A stretch of 64,000 nt of DNA from Bog-473 sp963726135 (GTDB taxonomy: Bacteria; Actinomycetota; Acidimicrobiia; Acidimicrobiales; RAAP-2), in assembly GCA_963726135.1 (NCBI GenBank), contig CAVSBE010000001.1, positions 124,001 to 188,000 on the forward strand, read 5' to 3'. A model generated the notes under the pieces. It saw only the letters and a program-made list of their open reading frames with translations. It did no database searches and had not been told where the DNA came from. This document shows, in pieces, positions 16,114-25,034 of the stretch (position 1 is the first letter of the stretch; every line of letters starts with the position of its first letter). Both the position numbers and the translations under genes were made by a program.

Positions 16114-17586
16114 TCAGTCCCCCGGTGTGTACCCGGCGGGCAGGGCGATGGACTTCAGCTCCAAGAAGCTCTGGAGGCCCTCGGGACCGAATTCGCGGCC
16201 GACGCCCGACTCCTTGAAGCCGCCGAAGGGCGTCGAGAAGTCGATTGGCACCGGGGCGTTGAGCATGTAGGTGCCGGTCCGTACTTGCCGGGCCACTCCG
16301 AGCCCACGATCGTTGTCCGCGGTCCAGACCGAACCGCACAGCCCGTAACTCGAGTCGTTGGCGATATCGACCGCGTTGTCGTCGCCGTCGTAGGGGATCA
16401 CGACGAGCACGGGGCCGAAGATCTCCTCCTGGGCGATCCGCATCTTGTTGTCCACGTCCGAGAACACCGTCGGCTCGACATACCACCCCTTGGAGAACGC
16501 GGACCCCGTCGGACGCCCGCCGCCCAGCGCGACGGTGGCTCCCTCTTCACGCCCGCTGTCGAGATACCCCTCGATCCGGCTCCGCTGCCGCTCGGCCACC
16601 ACGGGGCCGACGTCCGTAGCGGGGTCCATGGGGTCGCCGACCTGCAATGCGGAGACGCCCGAGACGACGGCGTCGACGACCTCGGCGTAACGGGCACGCG
16701 GCGCCAGGATCCGGGTCTGTGCGATGCAGGCCTGCCCGTTGTTCATGATCGAGTTGGGCAGCAGGGTCGGGATGGTCGTCGCGAGGTCGGCGTCGTCGAG
16801 GATGATGGCGGCCGACTTGCCGCCCAGCTCGAGGGTGCAGCGCTTCAGCCGCTCACCGCACAGCCCGCCGATCCGCTTGCCACCCACACCCGACCCGGTG
16901 AACGAGATCTTGTCGACTCCCGCGTGCGTCACCAGGTGCTCGGAGACCTCGCGCCCGGCGGGCACCACGGACAGGACGCCCTTGGGAAGGCCCGCCTCGG
17001 CAAAGATCTCGGCCAGCCGGAAGGCGTCGAGAGGCGTCTCGGGCGCCGGCTTGAACACGACGGTGCACCCGGCGGCCAGCGACGGCGCCAGCTTGGCGGC
17101 GGCGATGAAGAGCGGGACGTTCCACGGGGCGATGGCGCCCACGACGCCGACGGGCTCCTTGGTGACCAGCACCTGTGGGTTCAGCAAGCCGGCACGCACC
17201 TCGTCGAAGGCGTAGGAGGTCGCCAGGTCCGCGTAGTAGTTGAAGACCATGGTCGGTGCGAGCACCTGGCCCATGCCCGAGAAGGAGATCGGCGAGCCCA
17301 TCTCCCGCGTGATGATCTCGGCGATGTCGCCCATCTCCGCCGTCACCTGGGTCGCGACCGCCCGCAGGATCTCGGCTCGCTCGGCCGGCGTCATGCGCGG
17401 CCAGGGTCCGTGGTCGAAGGCCGTCCGCGCCGCGGCGACAGCCTTGTCGATGTCGGCCTCGGTGCCGTCCGGGACCCGGGCGATGACCTCCTCGGTCACC
17501 GGCGAGACGATGCCAATGGTGTCGGTGCCCTCGGGGGCCACCCAGTCGCCGCCGATGAACAAGCGGTCGTAGTCCCGAATCGCCAT
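16114..17586 (-). CDS. NAD(P)-dependent aldehyde dehydrogenase
   Basis: 490 residues, a normal ALDH length. Catalytic and cofactor motifs: PWNVPLF (Asn156), FTGSGVGGK for nucleotide binding, LELGGKSA (Glu253) and NNGQACIAQ (catalytic Cys287), then EEIFGPVL near the C-terminus. It oxidises aldehydes to acids; the substrate is not predictable. ATG 17586 has the SD GGGAGGA; an upstream ATG at 17598 lacks one. No operon partner is evident. Confidence 0.92.
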   Translation of the reverse strand: MAIRDYDRLFIGGDWVAPEGTDTIGIVSPVTEEVIARVPDGTEADIDKAVAAARTAFDHGPWPRMTPAERAEILRAVATQVTAEMGDIAEIITREMGSPISFSGMGQVLAPTMVFNYYADLATSYAFDEVRAGLLNPQVLVTKEPVGVVGAIAPWNVPLFIAAAKLAPSLAAGCTVVFKPAPETPLDAFRLAEIFAEAGLPKGVLSVVPAGREVSEHLVTHAGVDKISFTGSGVGGKRIGGLCGERLKRCTLELGGKSAAIILDDADLATTIPTLLPNSIMNNGQACIAQTRILAPRARYAEVVDAVVSGVSALQVGDPMDPATDVGPVVAERQRSRIEGYLDSGREEGATVALGGGRPTGSAFSKGWYVEPTVFSDVDNKMRIAQEEIFGPVLVVIPYDGDDNAVDIANDSSYGLCGSVWTADNDRGLGVARQVRTGTYMLNAPVPIDFSTPFGGFKESGVGREFGPEGLQSFLELKSIALPAGYTPGD

Positions 17587-17693
17587 GTGTCCTCCCATGG
17601 GCTCAGGGGGCCCGCGCCCCCGCCGCCGGATGGGCCGGGCGGCGCCACCAGGGTAGCTGCGCCCGCCGGCGACACGACAGTCCCGCCGCCACC

Positions 17694-18011
17694 TCAGCCC
17701 GCCTCGTCGCGGCGCTCGATATGGGCGACGACACCGCCGTCGGAGTCCATCCAGCCCTTTCCGGCGGCATACGCGACCATGCCGGCGAGGCCCTCGTCCC
17801 ACTCGTCGGTGGCGGCGGGCCCGGCCAGCGCGCGGAGGGCGCCCAGGTCGACCACGACATGCTCGCCGTCCGGCCGCAACCGACCGATTCCGGACAGGTC
17901 CACGACGCCCTCGAGATCGCCTTCCCCCTCGACGACCACGGAGAAGCGACCGAAGTCGTCGGGGTCGCCGAGGTGCACCCTCGCCTCGGACAGGTCGATC
18001 ACGATCTGCAC
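17694..18011 (-). CDS. Small acidic protein of unknown function
   Basis: About 105 residues from GTG 18011, beginning MQIVIDLSEARVHLGDP. Mostly beta-strand-like alternation, with a C-terminal helix (DEWDEGLAGMVAYAAGKGW). No signal peptide. The frame is open upstream to 18092, but GTG 18011 lies 7 nt after TAGCGT with no SD, the leaderless pattern. It is divergent from the kinase gene at 18107. No family recognised. Confidence 0.55.
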   Translation of the reverse strand: MQIVIDLSEARVHLGDPDDFGRFSVVVEGEGDLEGVVDLSGIGRLRPDGEHVVVDLGALRALAGPAATDEWDEGLAGMVAYAAGKGWMDSDGGVVAHIERRDEAG

Positions 18012-18018
18012 CCGGGCG

Positions 18019-18024
18019 ACGCTA
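18019..18024 (-). promoter_or_regulatory. -10 box TAGCGT (leaderless)
   Basis: TAGCGT on the minus strand ends 7 nt before GTG 18011. It is part of a divergent promoter pair with 18093-18098. Confidence 0.4.
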
Positions 18025-18092
18025 CAGCCCCATCCCGGGCGACGACCGGTGGCTCGACCGTGCGTGACCTCCCGCCCGGACCCTTCCGTCAT

Positions 18093-18098
18093 TAGAGT
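18093..18098 (+). promoter_or_regulatory. -10 box TAGAGT (leaderless)
   Basis: TAGAGT ends 8 nt before GTG 18107 and no SD is visible. Confidence 0.4.
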
Positions 18099-18106
18099 GC
18101 CGACCG

Positions 18107-19183
18107 GTGCCCGACATCAGCCAGCGCGACCCCGACCAGGTGGCCGCCACCCTCTCCCGCTGGCTGGCCACCACGTCGGGCGACGGGCCCGCCCCCGAGG
18201 TCTTCGACGTCCAGGCCCCGGCCGCCAACGGCTTCTCCAACGAGACGATCCTCTGCCGGACCCGCTCGGTCGACGGCGAGGAGAAGCGCCTCGTCGTCCG
18301 CGTCGCGCCGACCAAGCACCTCTTGTTCATGGACGCCGAGTTCTCCACCCAGTACCGGGCCATGCGCGCCCTGACCGACGGCGGGTCCGCCGTCCCCCTC
18401 CCCGGGCTCGGCCCCTACGAGAACGATCCCCAATACCTCGGAGTCCCGTTCTTCACCATGGAGCACGTCGAGGGCCAGGTGCCGTCGGACAACGTCCCCT
18501 ACACGCTGGGCGGCTGGGTCATGGAGGCCACGCCCGAGCAGCAAGAGCGCATGTGGTGGAGCGGGATCGACGCGCTGGCGGCGGTCCACCGCACGGACTG
18601 GCGCTCCCTCGGCCTGGACTGGCTGGGGAACCCGGCCCGCGGCAGGCCAGGTCTCGAGCAGCAGATGTCCTACTACCGGGACTTCCTCGACTGGGCCACC
18701 CAGGGGGAGAAGGTGTCGGTGATCGAGTCGACCTGGCGGTGGCTCGTGGAGCACCAGCCCGCCGAGGAGGGGGACGTCGTCATGAGCTGGGGCGACAGCC
18801 GCATCGGCAACATCATCTGGGACGATTTCCGCGCTGCCGCCGTGGTCGACTGGGAGATGGCCTCCTTGGCCCAACCCGAGCTCGACCTGGGCTGGTGGCT
18901 CTACTTCGACCGCCAGTTCGCCGAGGGCCTGGGCGTCCCCCGCCCGGCCGGGTTCGGGTCGCACGACGCGACGATCGACCGCTATTCCGAGCTCATGGGG
19001 CGGTCCATGAAGAACATCTTCTTCTACGAGGTGTTCTCGGGCTTCCGCTTCGCGATCGTGATGTACCGGCTCTCGAAGCTCGTGTTCCCCGGCAACATGA
19101 TGGAGCAGGAGAGTGGCATGGCCACCGACAACATCGCGACTCAGCTGCTGGCCAAGATGCTCGACCTGGACCCGCCGACCTGA
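18107..19183 (+). CDS. APH-fold phosphotransferase family protein
   Basis: 358 residues. The C-terminal lobe has the APH/choline-kinase-like catalytic loop MSWGDSRIGNIIWDD (Asp and Asn as in HGDxxxxN, with Trp in place of His) and the metal-binding VVDWEMA. The N-terminal lobe has LVVRVAP, fitting the ATP-binding Lys/Arg strand. Actinobacterial members with a WGDxRxGN loop are common near acyl-CoA metabolism genes, and the substrate is unknown. Leaderless GTG start. Confidence 0.78.
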   Translation: MPDISQRDPDQVAATLSRWLATTSGDGPAPEVFDVQAPAANGFSNETILCRTRSVDGEEKRLVVRVAPTKHLLFMDAEFSTQYRAMRALTDGGSAVPLPGLGPYENDPQYLGVPFFTMEHVEGQVPSDNVPYTLGGWVMEATPEQQERMWWSGIDALAAVHRTDWRSLGLDWLGNPARGRPGLEQQMSYYRDFLDWATQGEKVSVIESTWRWLVEHQPAEEGDVVMSWGDSRIGNIIWDDFRAAAVVDWEMASLAQPELDLGWWLYFDRQFAEGLGVPRPAGFGSHDATIDRYSELMGRSMKNIFFYEVFSGFRFAIVMYRLSKLVFPGNMMEQESGMATDNIATQLLAKMLDLDPPT

Positions 19184-19187
19184 ACCG

Positions 19188-19574
19188 TCAGTCGGCGATC
19201 GGGTCCCCCGCCGGGCCCACCGCGACACCCGCCCCCCGGAGCCGCTGACCCAACCAATCGGCGCCGCTGTCGCTCTGCATGGCCTCCTGCCAGCCGTCGA
19301 GTATCCGGTGCAGGTCGTCCACCGAGGGGACCTTTGCGATCACGTGCACCGTCATCTTGTCCTCGTAGCCCGGGGGCGCCGAGACGTGGAGGCCGCCGAA
19401 GGGGTCCTCCGTCACGTGCGGCGCCGGCTCGCGCAGGACGTAGAGCTCACCCGTGTCCTCGACGTAGTTCAGCTCGTGCCGCACCCCGTCCTTGTCCAGC
19501 CACTCGGTACCCAATTCCAGCTCGGCGGACGCCCGCCGGCTGGGGTCCGCTTCGTAGAACTCGTCGATGTCCAT
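19188..19574 (-). CDS. Conserved protein of unknown function
   Basis: About 128 residues from ATG 19574, beginning MDIDEFYEADPSRR, an acidic soluble protein with beta-strand-rich central part (TGELYVLREPAPHV, KMTVHVIAKV) and a C-terminal helix. No catalytic motif. The frame is open further upstream, but TAGTGT sits 7 nt before this ATG. It converges with the kinase gene, 4 nt apart. Confidence 0.6.
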   Translation of the reverse strand: MDIDEFYEADPSRRASAELELGTEWLDKDGVRHELNYVEDTGELYVLREPAPHVTEDPFGGLHVSAPPGYEDKMTVHVIAKVPSVDDLHRILDGWQEAMQSDSGADWLGQRLRGAGVAVGPAGDPIAD

Positions 19575-19581
19575 CGGCGGC

Positions 19582-19587
19582 ACACTA
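19582..19587 (-). promoter_or_regulatory. -10 box TAGTGT (leaderless)
   Basis: On the minus strand TAGTGT ends 7 nt before ATG 19574, with no SD. Confidence 0.4.
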
Positions 19588-19683
19588 TCGCCCACCTGGG
19601 CGATCACGTGTGCGAGCGACTCACCACCCGGGTGCCGCTGCGGTGGGAGCGATCGGGGGAACACCGGTCGCGACGGTGGCGCC

Positions 19684-20457
19684 ATGTCCACCATCGCCCC
19701 GCGGCAACGTGTCGCACTCATCGATCAGATGGCGGCCGAGTGGCAGTCGATTGGCCGCTCCCGCCGCGCCGCCCGGGCCCTCCAGGAGGTGGCCCGACGC
19801 GACCCGGGACTGGCGGCCCTGGTGCTCGGCACCGAAAACAGACCGCCGCCGTGCCCCTTCCCCTGCGATGTCGTCGACCACATGCGGAGGGCAGCAGGGC
19901 GAACGCAGAGAGAGGAGGCGGCTCGCCTGGTCCGGGTGCTGCTCCGGGAGGCCGAAGCAGATCCCTTCATCTGCCGGATGCTCGTGCAGGTCCTGGTCCC
20001 CGGGCTCATCATGGTGGCCGGGAAGCTGCAGTGGGGCCGCGGCGGGGAGTGGGAGGACGGCGAGGCATTCTTCGGCGAGCTGCTGTCGACGGCGTGGCTC
20101 GTCCTGCGGGAATGGTCCGGCCAGGACCGCCCCTACGCAGCACTCGACCTCCTCTCGGCCATTCGCTGCCGTCTGCGGCGCCAGCTCTTCCGGTCCAAGG
20201 AGCTCGGCGGGCGGTCGGTCCCGTTGGGCCCCGACGAAACCGCCGAGGCATCGTCGCCCACCGAGACCGACCTCGAGGAATTGACTCGCATGCTGATCGA
20301 CCTGCACCGGGAGGGCATGCGATCCGACGAGGTCCAGGTGCTCTACGCCCACCACGTCTTGGGCTATTCGATGGCCGAGCTGGCCACCCTGACGGGACGC
20401 GATCGCCGAGCGCTCTACGCCCGCCGGGACCGCGGCCAGCGGCGCCTGAGTGCCTGA
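19684..20457 (+). CDS. Sigma-70-region-4-like HTH protein
   Basis: About 257 residues. The C-terminus (DEVQVLYAHHVLGYSMAELA, then TLTGRDRRALYARRDRGQRRL) looks like a region-4 type helix-turn-helix. The N-terminal part is helical and carries CPFPCDVVDH. It lacks an obvious region 2, so it may be a truncated or atypical sigma factor or an anti-sigma-type partner. It lies just upstream of a Thr-rich anchored protein and the LysM-BTAD regulator, all on one strand, and may control them. The ATG start has no good SD; an upstream ATG at 19567 is less likely. Confidence 0.55.
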   Translation: MSTIAPRQRVALIDQMAAEWQSIGRSRRAARALQEVARRDPGLAALVLGTENRPPPCPFPCDVVDHMRRAAGRTQREEAARLVRVLLREAEADPFICRMLVQVLVPGLIMVAGKLQWGRGGEWEDGEAFFGELLSTAWLVLREWSGQDRPYAALDLLSAIRCRLRRQLFRSKELGGRSVPLGPDETAEASSPTETDLEELTRMLIDLHREGMRSDEVQVLYAHHVLGYSMAELATLTGRDRRALYARRDRGQRRLSA

Positions 20458-20487
20458 CCGCCGGGTGCGGCAGGTGTGGCCGGTGCG

Positions 20488-20493
20488 TATGGT
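20488..20493 (+). promoter_or_regulatory. -10 box TATGGT (leaderless)
   Basis: TATGGT ends 6 nt before GTG 20500. A second in-frame GTG directly follows the box at 20494. Confidence 0.4.
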
Positions 20494-20499
20494 GTGCGC

Positions 20500-21222
20500 G
20501 TGGTTGGTGGAGGGACCGACACCACCGAGGGATCGCGGTCGCCGGTGGCTCGGGGCCGTCCCAACTGGTGGGTGATCCTCGCCGTGTCGCTGGCCCTGAT
20601 GGCACTCCTCGTGGCGACGGCGGGAACCGCACCCCACACGACCCGGCGCGGTCGGGCACTGCCAACTGCGCACGGCCGACCCGGTGGACCTGTCCGCGCC
20701 GACGACAGCCGTGCACCGACGAGCCCGCCGGCCGTGCGGGAAACGACGACGACGACGACAGCGGCGTCGCCGCCCCCCTCCGCCCCAGGGGACGTGGGCG
20801 CATCAGGGACATCGCTCCTGTCGACGCACACGCTCGGCACCTCGACGAGCAACGCGCCGGCCGCGGCTCCGGGTGTCACCACGACGACGAGCGCCCCGAC
20901 GACCACGACGACGAGCGCCAACCCGTCGGTGCCCGCCGACCGGACCCAGACGCAGGGCTATCTGAACCCACCGGTGCAGCCCTCCAACGCGTACGGCTTC
21001 ACCGGAACCGGTGCGATGGAGATCTCGGTTTTGTGGTCGGGAACGACCTATCTCACCATGCAGGTCAGTTGCCCGAGCGGGAGCCAGACCGTCGGCGGGA
21101 CCTCCGCCATGGCGGCCTCGCTCCCCGCTGCCAGCGGAAGATGCTTGGCCACGGTGAGCGAGCCGGCGTCGGAGAGCGCGTCGCTGACCTACACGATCAC
21201 GATCGGCCCTGCCGGTGGCTAG
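20500..21222 (+). CDS. Thr/Pro-rich membrane-anchored protein
   Basis: About 240 residues. A single membrane segment (WVILAVSLALMALLVATAG, about 24-42) is followed by a long Thr/Pro/Ser linker with runs of Thr, then a small C-terminal beta-rich domain of about 80 residues with two cysteines (VSCPSG, GRCLATV) that may form a disulfide. It looks like a cell-wall-spanning stalk with an exposed domain. No family recognised. It overlaps the LysM-BTAD gene by 8 nt, so the products may act together. Confidence 0.6.
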   Translation: MVGGGTDTTEGSRSPVARGRPNWWVILAVSLALMALLVATAGTAPHTTRRGRALPTAHGRPGGPVRADDSRAPTSPPAVRETTTTTTAASPPPSAPGDVGASGTSLLSTHTLGTSTSNAPAAAPGVTTTTSAPTTTTTSANPSVPADRTQTQGYLNPPVQPSNAYGFTGTGAMEISVLWSGTTYLTMQVSCPSGSQTVGGTSAMAASLPAASGRCLATVSEPASESASLTYTITIGPAGG

Positions 21223-23680
21223 GGGACGGGATCGACGCCAGAGCAAGGTCCTCGACGTCGCCGGTGCCGGGGTCGCCGCATTGCTGGCCTTCACGGCCGT
21301 GCCGGTGGTACTCGTCCTCGTGGTCGGCAACCCGTTGTCGGGCGGCCTCGGGCACGCGTGGCGTCCCGTCCCACGCGACGCGTTGTGCGTCCTGGCCGTG
21401 GCGGCGTGGATGGCATGGGCCGCATGCTGTGCCCAACTCGTGCGGGCCGTGGGCGAGCACGTGCGCCACGGGAACATTGGTCCGCCGGGCAACGCCTCGG
21501 TCGTGGACCGGATCGCGGCACGGATAGCCATCGGGGTCCTCGCGCTCACGAGCGTCGGCGCACCCCTCGCGCTCCCCTCCGGCGCCGGAGCCTCGACGCC
21601 GTCCGCGAACCAGTCCTCCCCCGCCGCGGTCAACGTCTGGCCGTCGCCGGTGGCCCCGGGCACACCACGACGGTCGCCGTCCGCAGCCATGTGCGCGGTG
21701 CGGCCCGGTGACACGCTCTGGAGCGTTGCGGACGCTCGATGGGCCGACGGAGCGGACTGGACGGCGCTCGCCGCGCTGAACCTCGGCCGGGACATGGGTG
21801 GCGGCACGCGGTTCGTCGATCCGGACCAGCTCCGGGCGGGTTGGTCTCTCGTGCTCCCTGCGGATGCCCGACCGCCTGGCGAATTTCCTGAATCAGACCG
21901 GACACCGGCACCGCCGCAGGCACCGACCAGCCACCTGCCCGAGCTGATCGCCCTCGGCATGGGGTCCCTCGCTTGCGCCGCGCTCGCCCGTCGGGCGAGA
22001 CGGCGCCGGCGGGGTCATCCCTTCGCCGGCGATCTGGATATCGGGCCGCTGTCCGAAGGGGCCGTGGACACGGCGGTCCTCCTGAGCCGCTTCGAAGGCG
22101 TGCCCGCACTGTCCTCGTTCGAAGCCGCCAACTGCCTGCTGGGCCGGTCGCTCCGGGACCGACCAGGCCCGCCCGCCAACGAGCCCGCGGCGCGTGCGAT
22201 CAGCGTCTCCCCGTCGGGCGTCACCTTCTGGTTCGCGACACCGCAGCCGGACGCGCCGGAGGGGTGTGTGCCTGTCATGGGCGGCAACGGCTGGCACGTC
22301 GACCACGCGGCGCTCGCCGGCCAGGAGACGCACGCCCCGCTCTATCCCGTCGTGTTTCCCGTCGGTGACGACGAAGAAGGAACGTGGCTGGTCCCGCTCG
22401 GGCCGGGCAACGTACTGCCGCTCCTCGGTGAGTCGGCGGTGTCACTCTGGCGAGCGGCACGTTCGGCCCTTGCTGGGTGGGCCTGGTCGGACAGCATCGT
22501 GGTCGCCGACGATCCGCACGATCCGGACTTCCTGTCCGAAGTCGAGGCCGATCCGCTCGTCGCACGACACCTGGTGTTCTTTGGAGACCCGGCGGGACTT
22601 CCCCCAGAGGCGGTACAACGCTGTGCCGTTGTCACCACCGCTGCCGTCGCGGCCCACGACCTCACGGTCCTCGTCGACCGTCACGGGGCCACCCTGCACC
22701 CGATGGGCCGGATGGTACGCCCGCATCTCCAGTCGGCCGAACTGGCCCAGCACCTCGAGGAACTGCTGACGCCGGCCGGCGTTCGGGAGCCCGAGCCCGC
22801 CGACGCAGCGGTGCCCGAACGCGCCCCGGGGCTCCCGCGTATCGAGATGCTGGCCCCCGGGTCCGTGGACGTGCGGCTCCTGACCATGACGCCCCGGTTG
22901 GAGGGCCTCTGTGAGGAACTGCCCCCCAACCGTGCCCGTCGGGCTGTCGAGCTGGTCGCCTATCTGGCCCTGCACCACCCCGATGTGATCACCAGCGACC
23001 GGCTGCGCACCCGCGTGCTCGGGTCGTCGGACGCCGACGCCGCGTCGAAGACGCTGTTCAACACTGCGTATGCGGCCCGCCGCGCCTTGGGGGTCGACGA
23101 GGTCGGCGAGCTCCTGTTCCCGGCCGGCAACCGCAACGGTCTGTACCAGCTCTCGTCCAAGGTGACCGTCGACGTGCAGCGGGCGACCGCGCTGGCCGCG
23201 GAGGGGAAGACGCAGGGCGACGCCGATCGGGCCATCGCCTGCTTCCGCGCCGCGCTCGACCTCGTCGAGGGCGAACCGCTGGCGAACGCTCTGTCGGGCT
23301 ACTCGTGGTGGGAGGCCGAAGGCCACGGCGGACGTATCGCCGCAGTCCTCGTCGACACCGCGTGCACGATGGCGGCGTTGGCCTCCGATGCCGGCCACTT
23401 CGAGCTCGCCCGATGGGGTCTGGAGCGAGCTCGTCTGGTCGAGCCCTACAGCGAGGCCCTGTCGCGGGCCGCAATGCAGCTGGCCGCCGCGGAGGGTGAC
23501 GCCGACCGGCTCCGTCTCGAATGGCGCGAGTGCCAGCGGTGGGTCGATGTCCTCGATCCCGGTAGTTCGCCGTCGCCACGCACCGAGTCGCTCTACGGAG
23601 AGCTCAGCCGCCGGGTCTTTGACGGTACGAGCATCCCCGACGTGCAGCGGCCGCGCTATGCACCGGCAACCAACGACTGA
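21215..23680 (+). CDS. Membrane protein with LysM and BTAD/SARP-type domains
   Basis: 821 residues. Two N-terminal membrane segments (about 15-40 and 55-75) and a third near 105-125 precede a LysM-like domain (CAVRPGDTLWSVADARW, about 165-215) and another hydrophobic segment (LIALGMGSLACAAL). The large cytoplasmic part ends in a winged-helix plus BTAD-type TPR region (RRAVELVAYLALHHPDVITS, ASKTLFNTAYAARRALG, then ALDLVEGEPL). Soluble SARPs activate antibiotic genes; here the domain is tethered to a wall-binding module. It resembles a sensor that couples cell-wall state to transcription, which is inference. GTG 21215 overlaps the preceding gene. Confidence 0.72.
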   Translation: MARGRDRRQSKVLDVAGAGVAALLAFTAVPVVLVLVVGNPLSGGLGHAWRPVPRDALCVLAVAAWMAWAACCAQLVRAVGEHVRHGNIGPPGNASVVDRIAARIAIGVLALTSVGAPLALPSGAGASTPSANQSSPAAVNVWPSPVAPGTPRRSPSAAMCAVRPGDTLWSVADARWADGADWTALAALNLGRDMGGGTRFVDPDQLRAGWSLVLPADARPPGEFPESDRTPAPPQAPTSHLPELIALGMGSLACAALARRARRRRRGHPFAGDLDIGPLSEGAVDTAVLLSRFEGVPALSSFEAANCLLGRSLRDRPGPPANEPAARAISVSPSGVTFWFATPQPDAPEGCVPVMGGNGWHVDHAALAGQETHAPLYPVVFPVGDDEEGTWLVPLGPGNVLPLLGESAVSLWRAARSALAGWAWSDSIVVADDPHDPDFLSEVEADPLVARHLVFFGDPAGLPPEAVQRCAVVTTAAVAAHDLTVLVDRHGATLHPMGRMVRPHLQSAELAQHLEELLTPAGVREPEPADAAVPERAPGLPRIEMLAPGSVDVRLLTMTPRLEGLCEELPPNRARRAVELVAYLALHHPDVITSDRLRTRVLGSSDADAASKTLFNTAYAARRALGVDEVGELLFPAGNRNGLYQLSSKVTVDVQRATALAAEGKTQGDADRAIACFRAALDLVEGEPLANALSGYSWWEAEGHGGRIAAVLVDTACTMAALASDAGHFELARWGLERARLVEPYSEALSRAAMQLAAAEGDADRLRLEWRECQRWVDVLDPGSSPSPRTESLYGELSRRVFDGTSIPDVQRPRYAPATND

Positions 23681-24999
23681 ACACCGGCCGCCGATCCGTA
23701 CGCCCGCACGACGTCCTCGAGCCGCGCCACCCGGCTGCCCTTCACAAGCAGCACGTCCGCAGGTCCGGCGGTCTGCATCAGTGCGACCGCGTCGGCGGGG
23801 CCGGCCAACTGAACTCCACCGTAGAGGTCGGTCTGGTAGCCCACGATCTCGATCCCGAGCTCCTCGGCGAGCAACGCGGTGCGCCGGTGCTCGGCCTCCG
23901 TCTCGGTGCCGAGCTCAGCCATCAGCCCGAGGATGGCCAGCCGTCTTCCCCTCGCCCCTAGCGCGGCCAGCGAGCGCAGTGCCGCCTCGGTCGACGCGGG
24001 ATTGGCGTTGTAGCAGTCCACGATCAGGACGGGGCCGTCCGGGACGTGGTGCACCTCCATGCGAAGCGGGGACCCGGTAGCCGCCGACAGGGCGGGCACC
24101 ACACGGTCGAGCGGTACGCCGCACCACAAGGCTGCGGCGGCGGCGGCCAGCGCGTTGGGGACCTGCTGGGCTCCGCGCAGGGAGAGCTTGACTTCGCCGT
24201 CGCCCCACGGCGTCGAGAGCAGGAAGCTCGGCCTCAGGTCTTCGTCGAGGACGACGCTCCGGGCCCGAACCTCGGCATCGGCGCGCGCCACGCCGTATCC
24301 CAAGACCGGGCACGGGCTCGCCGTCGCCATTGCGGCCACCCGCGGATCGTCGACGTTCAAGACGGCGACGCCGGTAGTGGGCAGCGCCGCCACGAGCTCG
24401 CTCTTCGCCCGCGCGACGCCGTCGAGATCACCGAAGTACTCGACATGGGCCATGGTGACACTGGTGACGATCCCGACGTCGGGGCGGGCCACCCCGGCCA
24501 GACGAGTGATGTGCCCGACGTCGCGGGCGCCCATCTCGAGCACGACCCATTGCACGTCGTCGGGAGCGTTGAGGAGCGTCAGCGGAAGGCCGAGCTCGTT
24601 GTTGAATGACCGCTCGCTCGCCGACGTCGGGAAGGTCGACGCCAGGCATTTGTGGACCAGATCCTTGGTCGTCGTCTTGCCGACCGAGCCCGTGATCCCG
24701 ACGACACCGTTGCCGACGCGGCCGCGCGCCACACCTCCCAGATGCATTAGTGCAGCGGCGGTGTCCGGGACGACGATGGCCGTCGCGCCGAGCGGTTCCC
24801 GAGACGTGAGATAGGCGGGTGCACCGGCCTGCAGAGCGGTGAGGACGAAGTCGTGGCCGTCGCGCTCGGCCACGATCGGCACGAAGAGCTGCCCGGGACG
24901 CGTCGTCCGCGAGTCGATGCTGGCGCCGTCGACGAAGACATCGGGCCCGACCAGCTCCCCGCCGAGCTGGGCTGCGAGTTCAGAGGTGGAGAATCGCAC
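23656..24999 (-). CDS. murF: UDP-MurNAc-tripeptide--D-Ala-D-Ala ligase
   Basis: About 447 residues. The Mur ligase P-loop GITGSVGKTTTK is at 101-112, followed by ERSFNNELGLPLTLLN, the typical MurF segment, and EMGARDVGHITRL. The C-terminal domain has VDCYNANPAST and ILGLMAELG. It adds D-Ala-D-Ala to the peptidoglycan precursor in the cytoplasm. GTG 24999 follows a weak GAGGG SD. Divergent from ddl, which makes its dipeptide substrate, so the pair forms a functional unit over one promoter region. The 3' end overlaps the convergent LysM-BTAD gene by 25 nt. Confidence 0.93.
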   Translation of the reverse strand: MRFSTSELAAQLGGELVGPDVFVDGASIDSRTTRPGQLFVPIVAERDGHDFVLTALQAGAPAYLTSREPLGATAIVVPDTAAALMHLGGVARGRVGNGVVGITGSVGKTTTKDLVHKCLASTFPTSASERSFNNELGLPLTLLNAPDDVQWVVLEMGARDVGHITRLAGVARPDVGIVTSVTMAHVEYFGDLDGVARAKSELVAALPTTGVAVLNVDDPRVAAMATASPCPVLGYGVARADAEVRARSVVLDEDLRPSFLLSTPWGDGEVKLSLRGAQQVPNALAAAAAALWCGVPLDRVVPALSAATGSPLRMEVHHVPDGPVLIVDCYNANPASTEAALRSLAALGARGRRLAILGLMAELGTETEAEHRRTALLAEELGIEIVGYQTDLYGGVQLAGPADAVALMQTAGPADVLLVKGSRVARLEDVVRAYGSAAGVQSLVAGA

Positions 25000-25016
25000 G
25001 CATGCCCTCGGGGGCG

Positions 25017-25028
25017 ATTGTATAGCCT
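25017..25028. promoter_or_regulatory. Abutting divergent -10 elements between murF and ddl
   Basis: The sequence ATTGTATAGCCT holds TAGCCT (25023-25028) for ddl, 6 nt before its ATG, and on the other strand TACAAT (25022-25017), extendable to TATACAAT, for murF. The two -10 boxes abut, and the extended forms share the central TATA. RNA polymerase could bind in either orientation, tying the two genes together. Confidence 0.55.
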
Positions 25029-25034
25029 CGTCCG

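Noticed and set aside
18780..18860. Loss of the catalytic His in the kinase loop (WGD instead of HGD)
   Set aside because: This variant is common in the related actinobacterial family, so it does not mark a dead enzyme.
16084..19248. A very long open frame on the plus strand over the aldehyde dehydrogenase and kinase genes
   Set aside because: GC-rich shadow frame; it has low-complexity Arg/Pro/Gly content and overlaps two clear genes.
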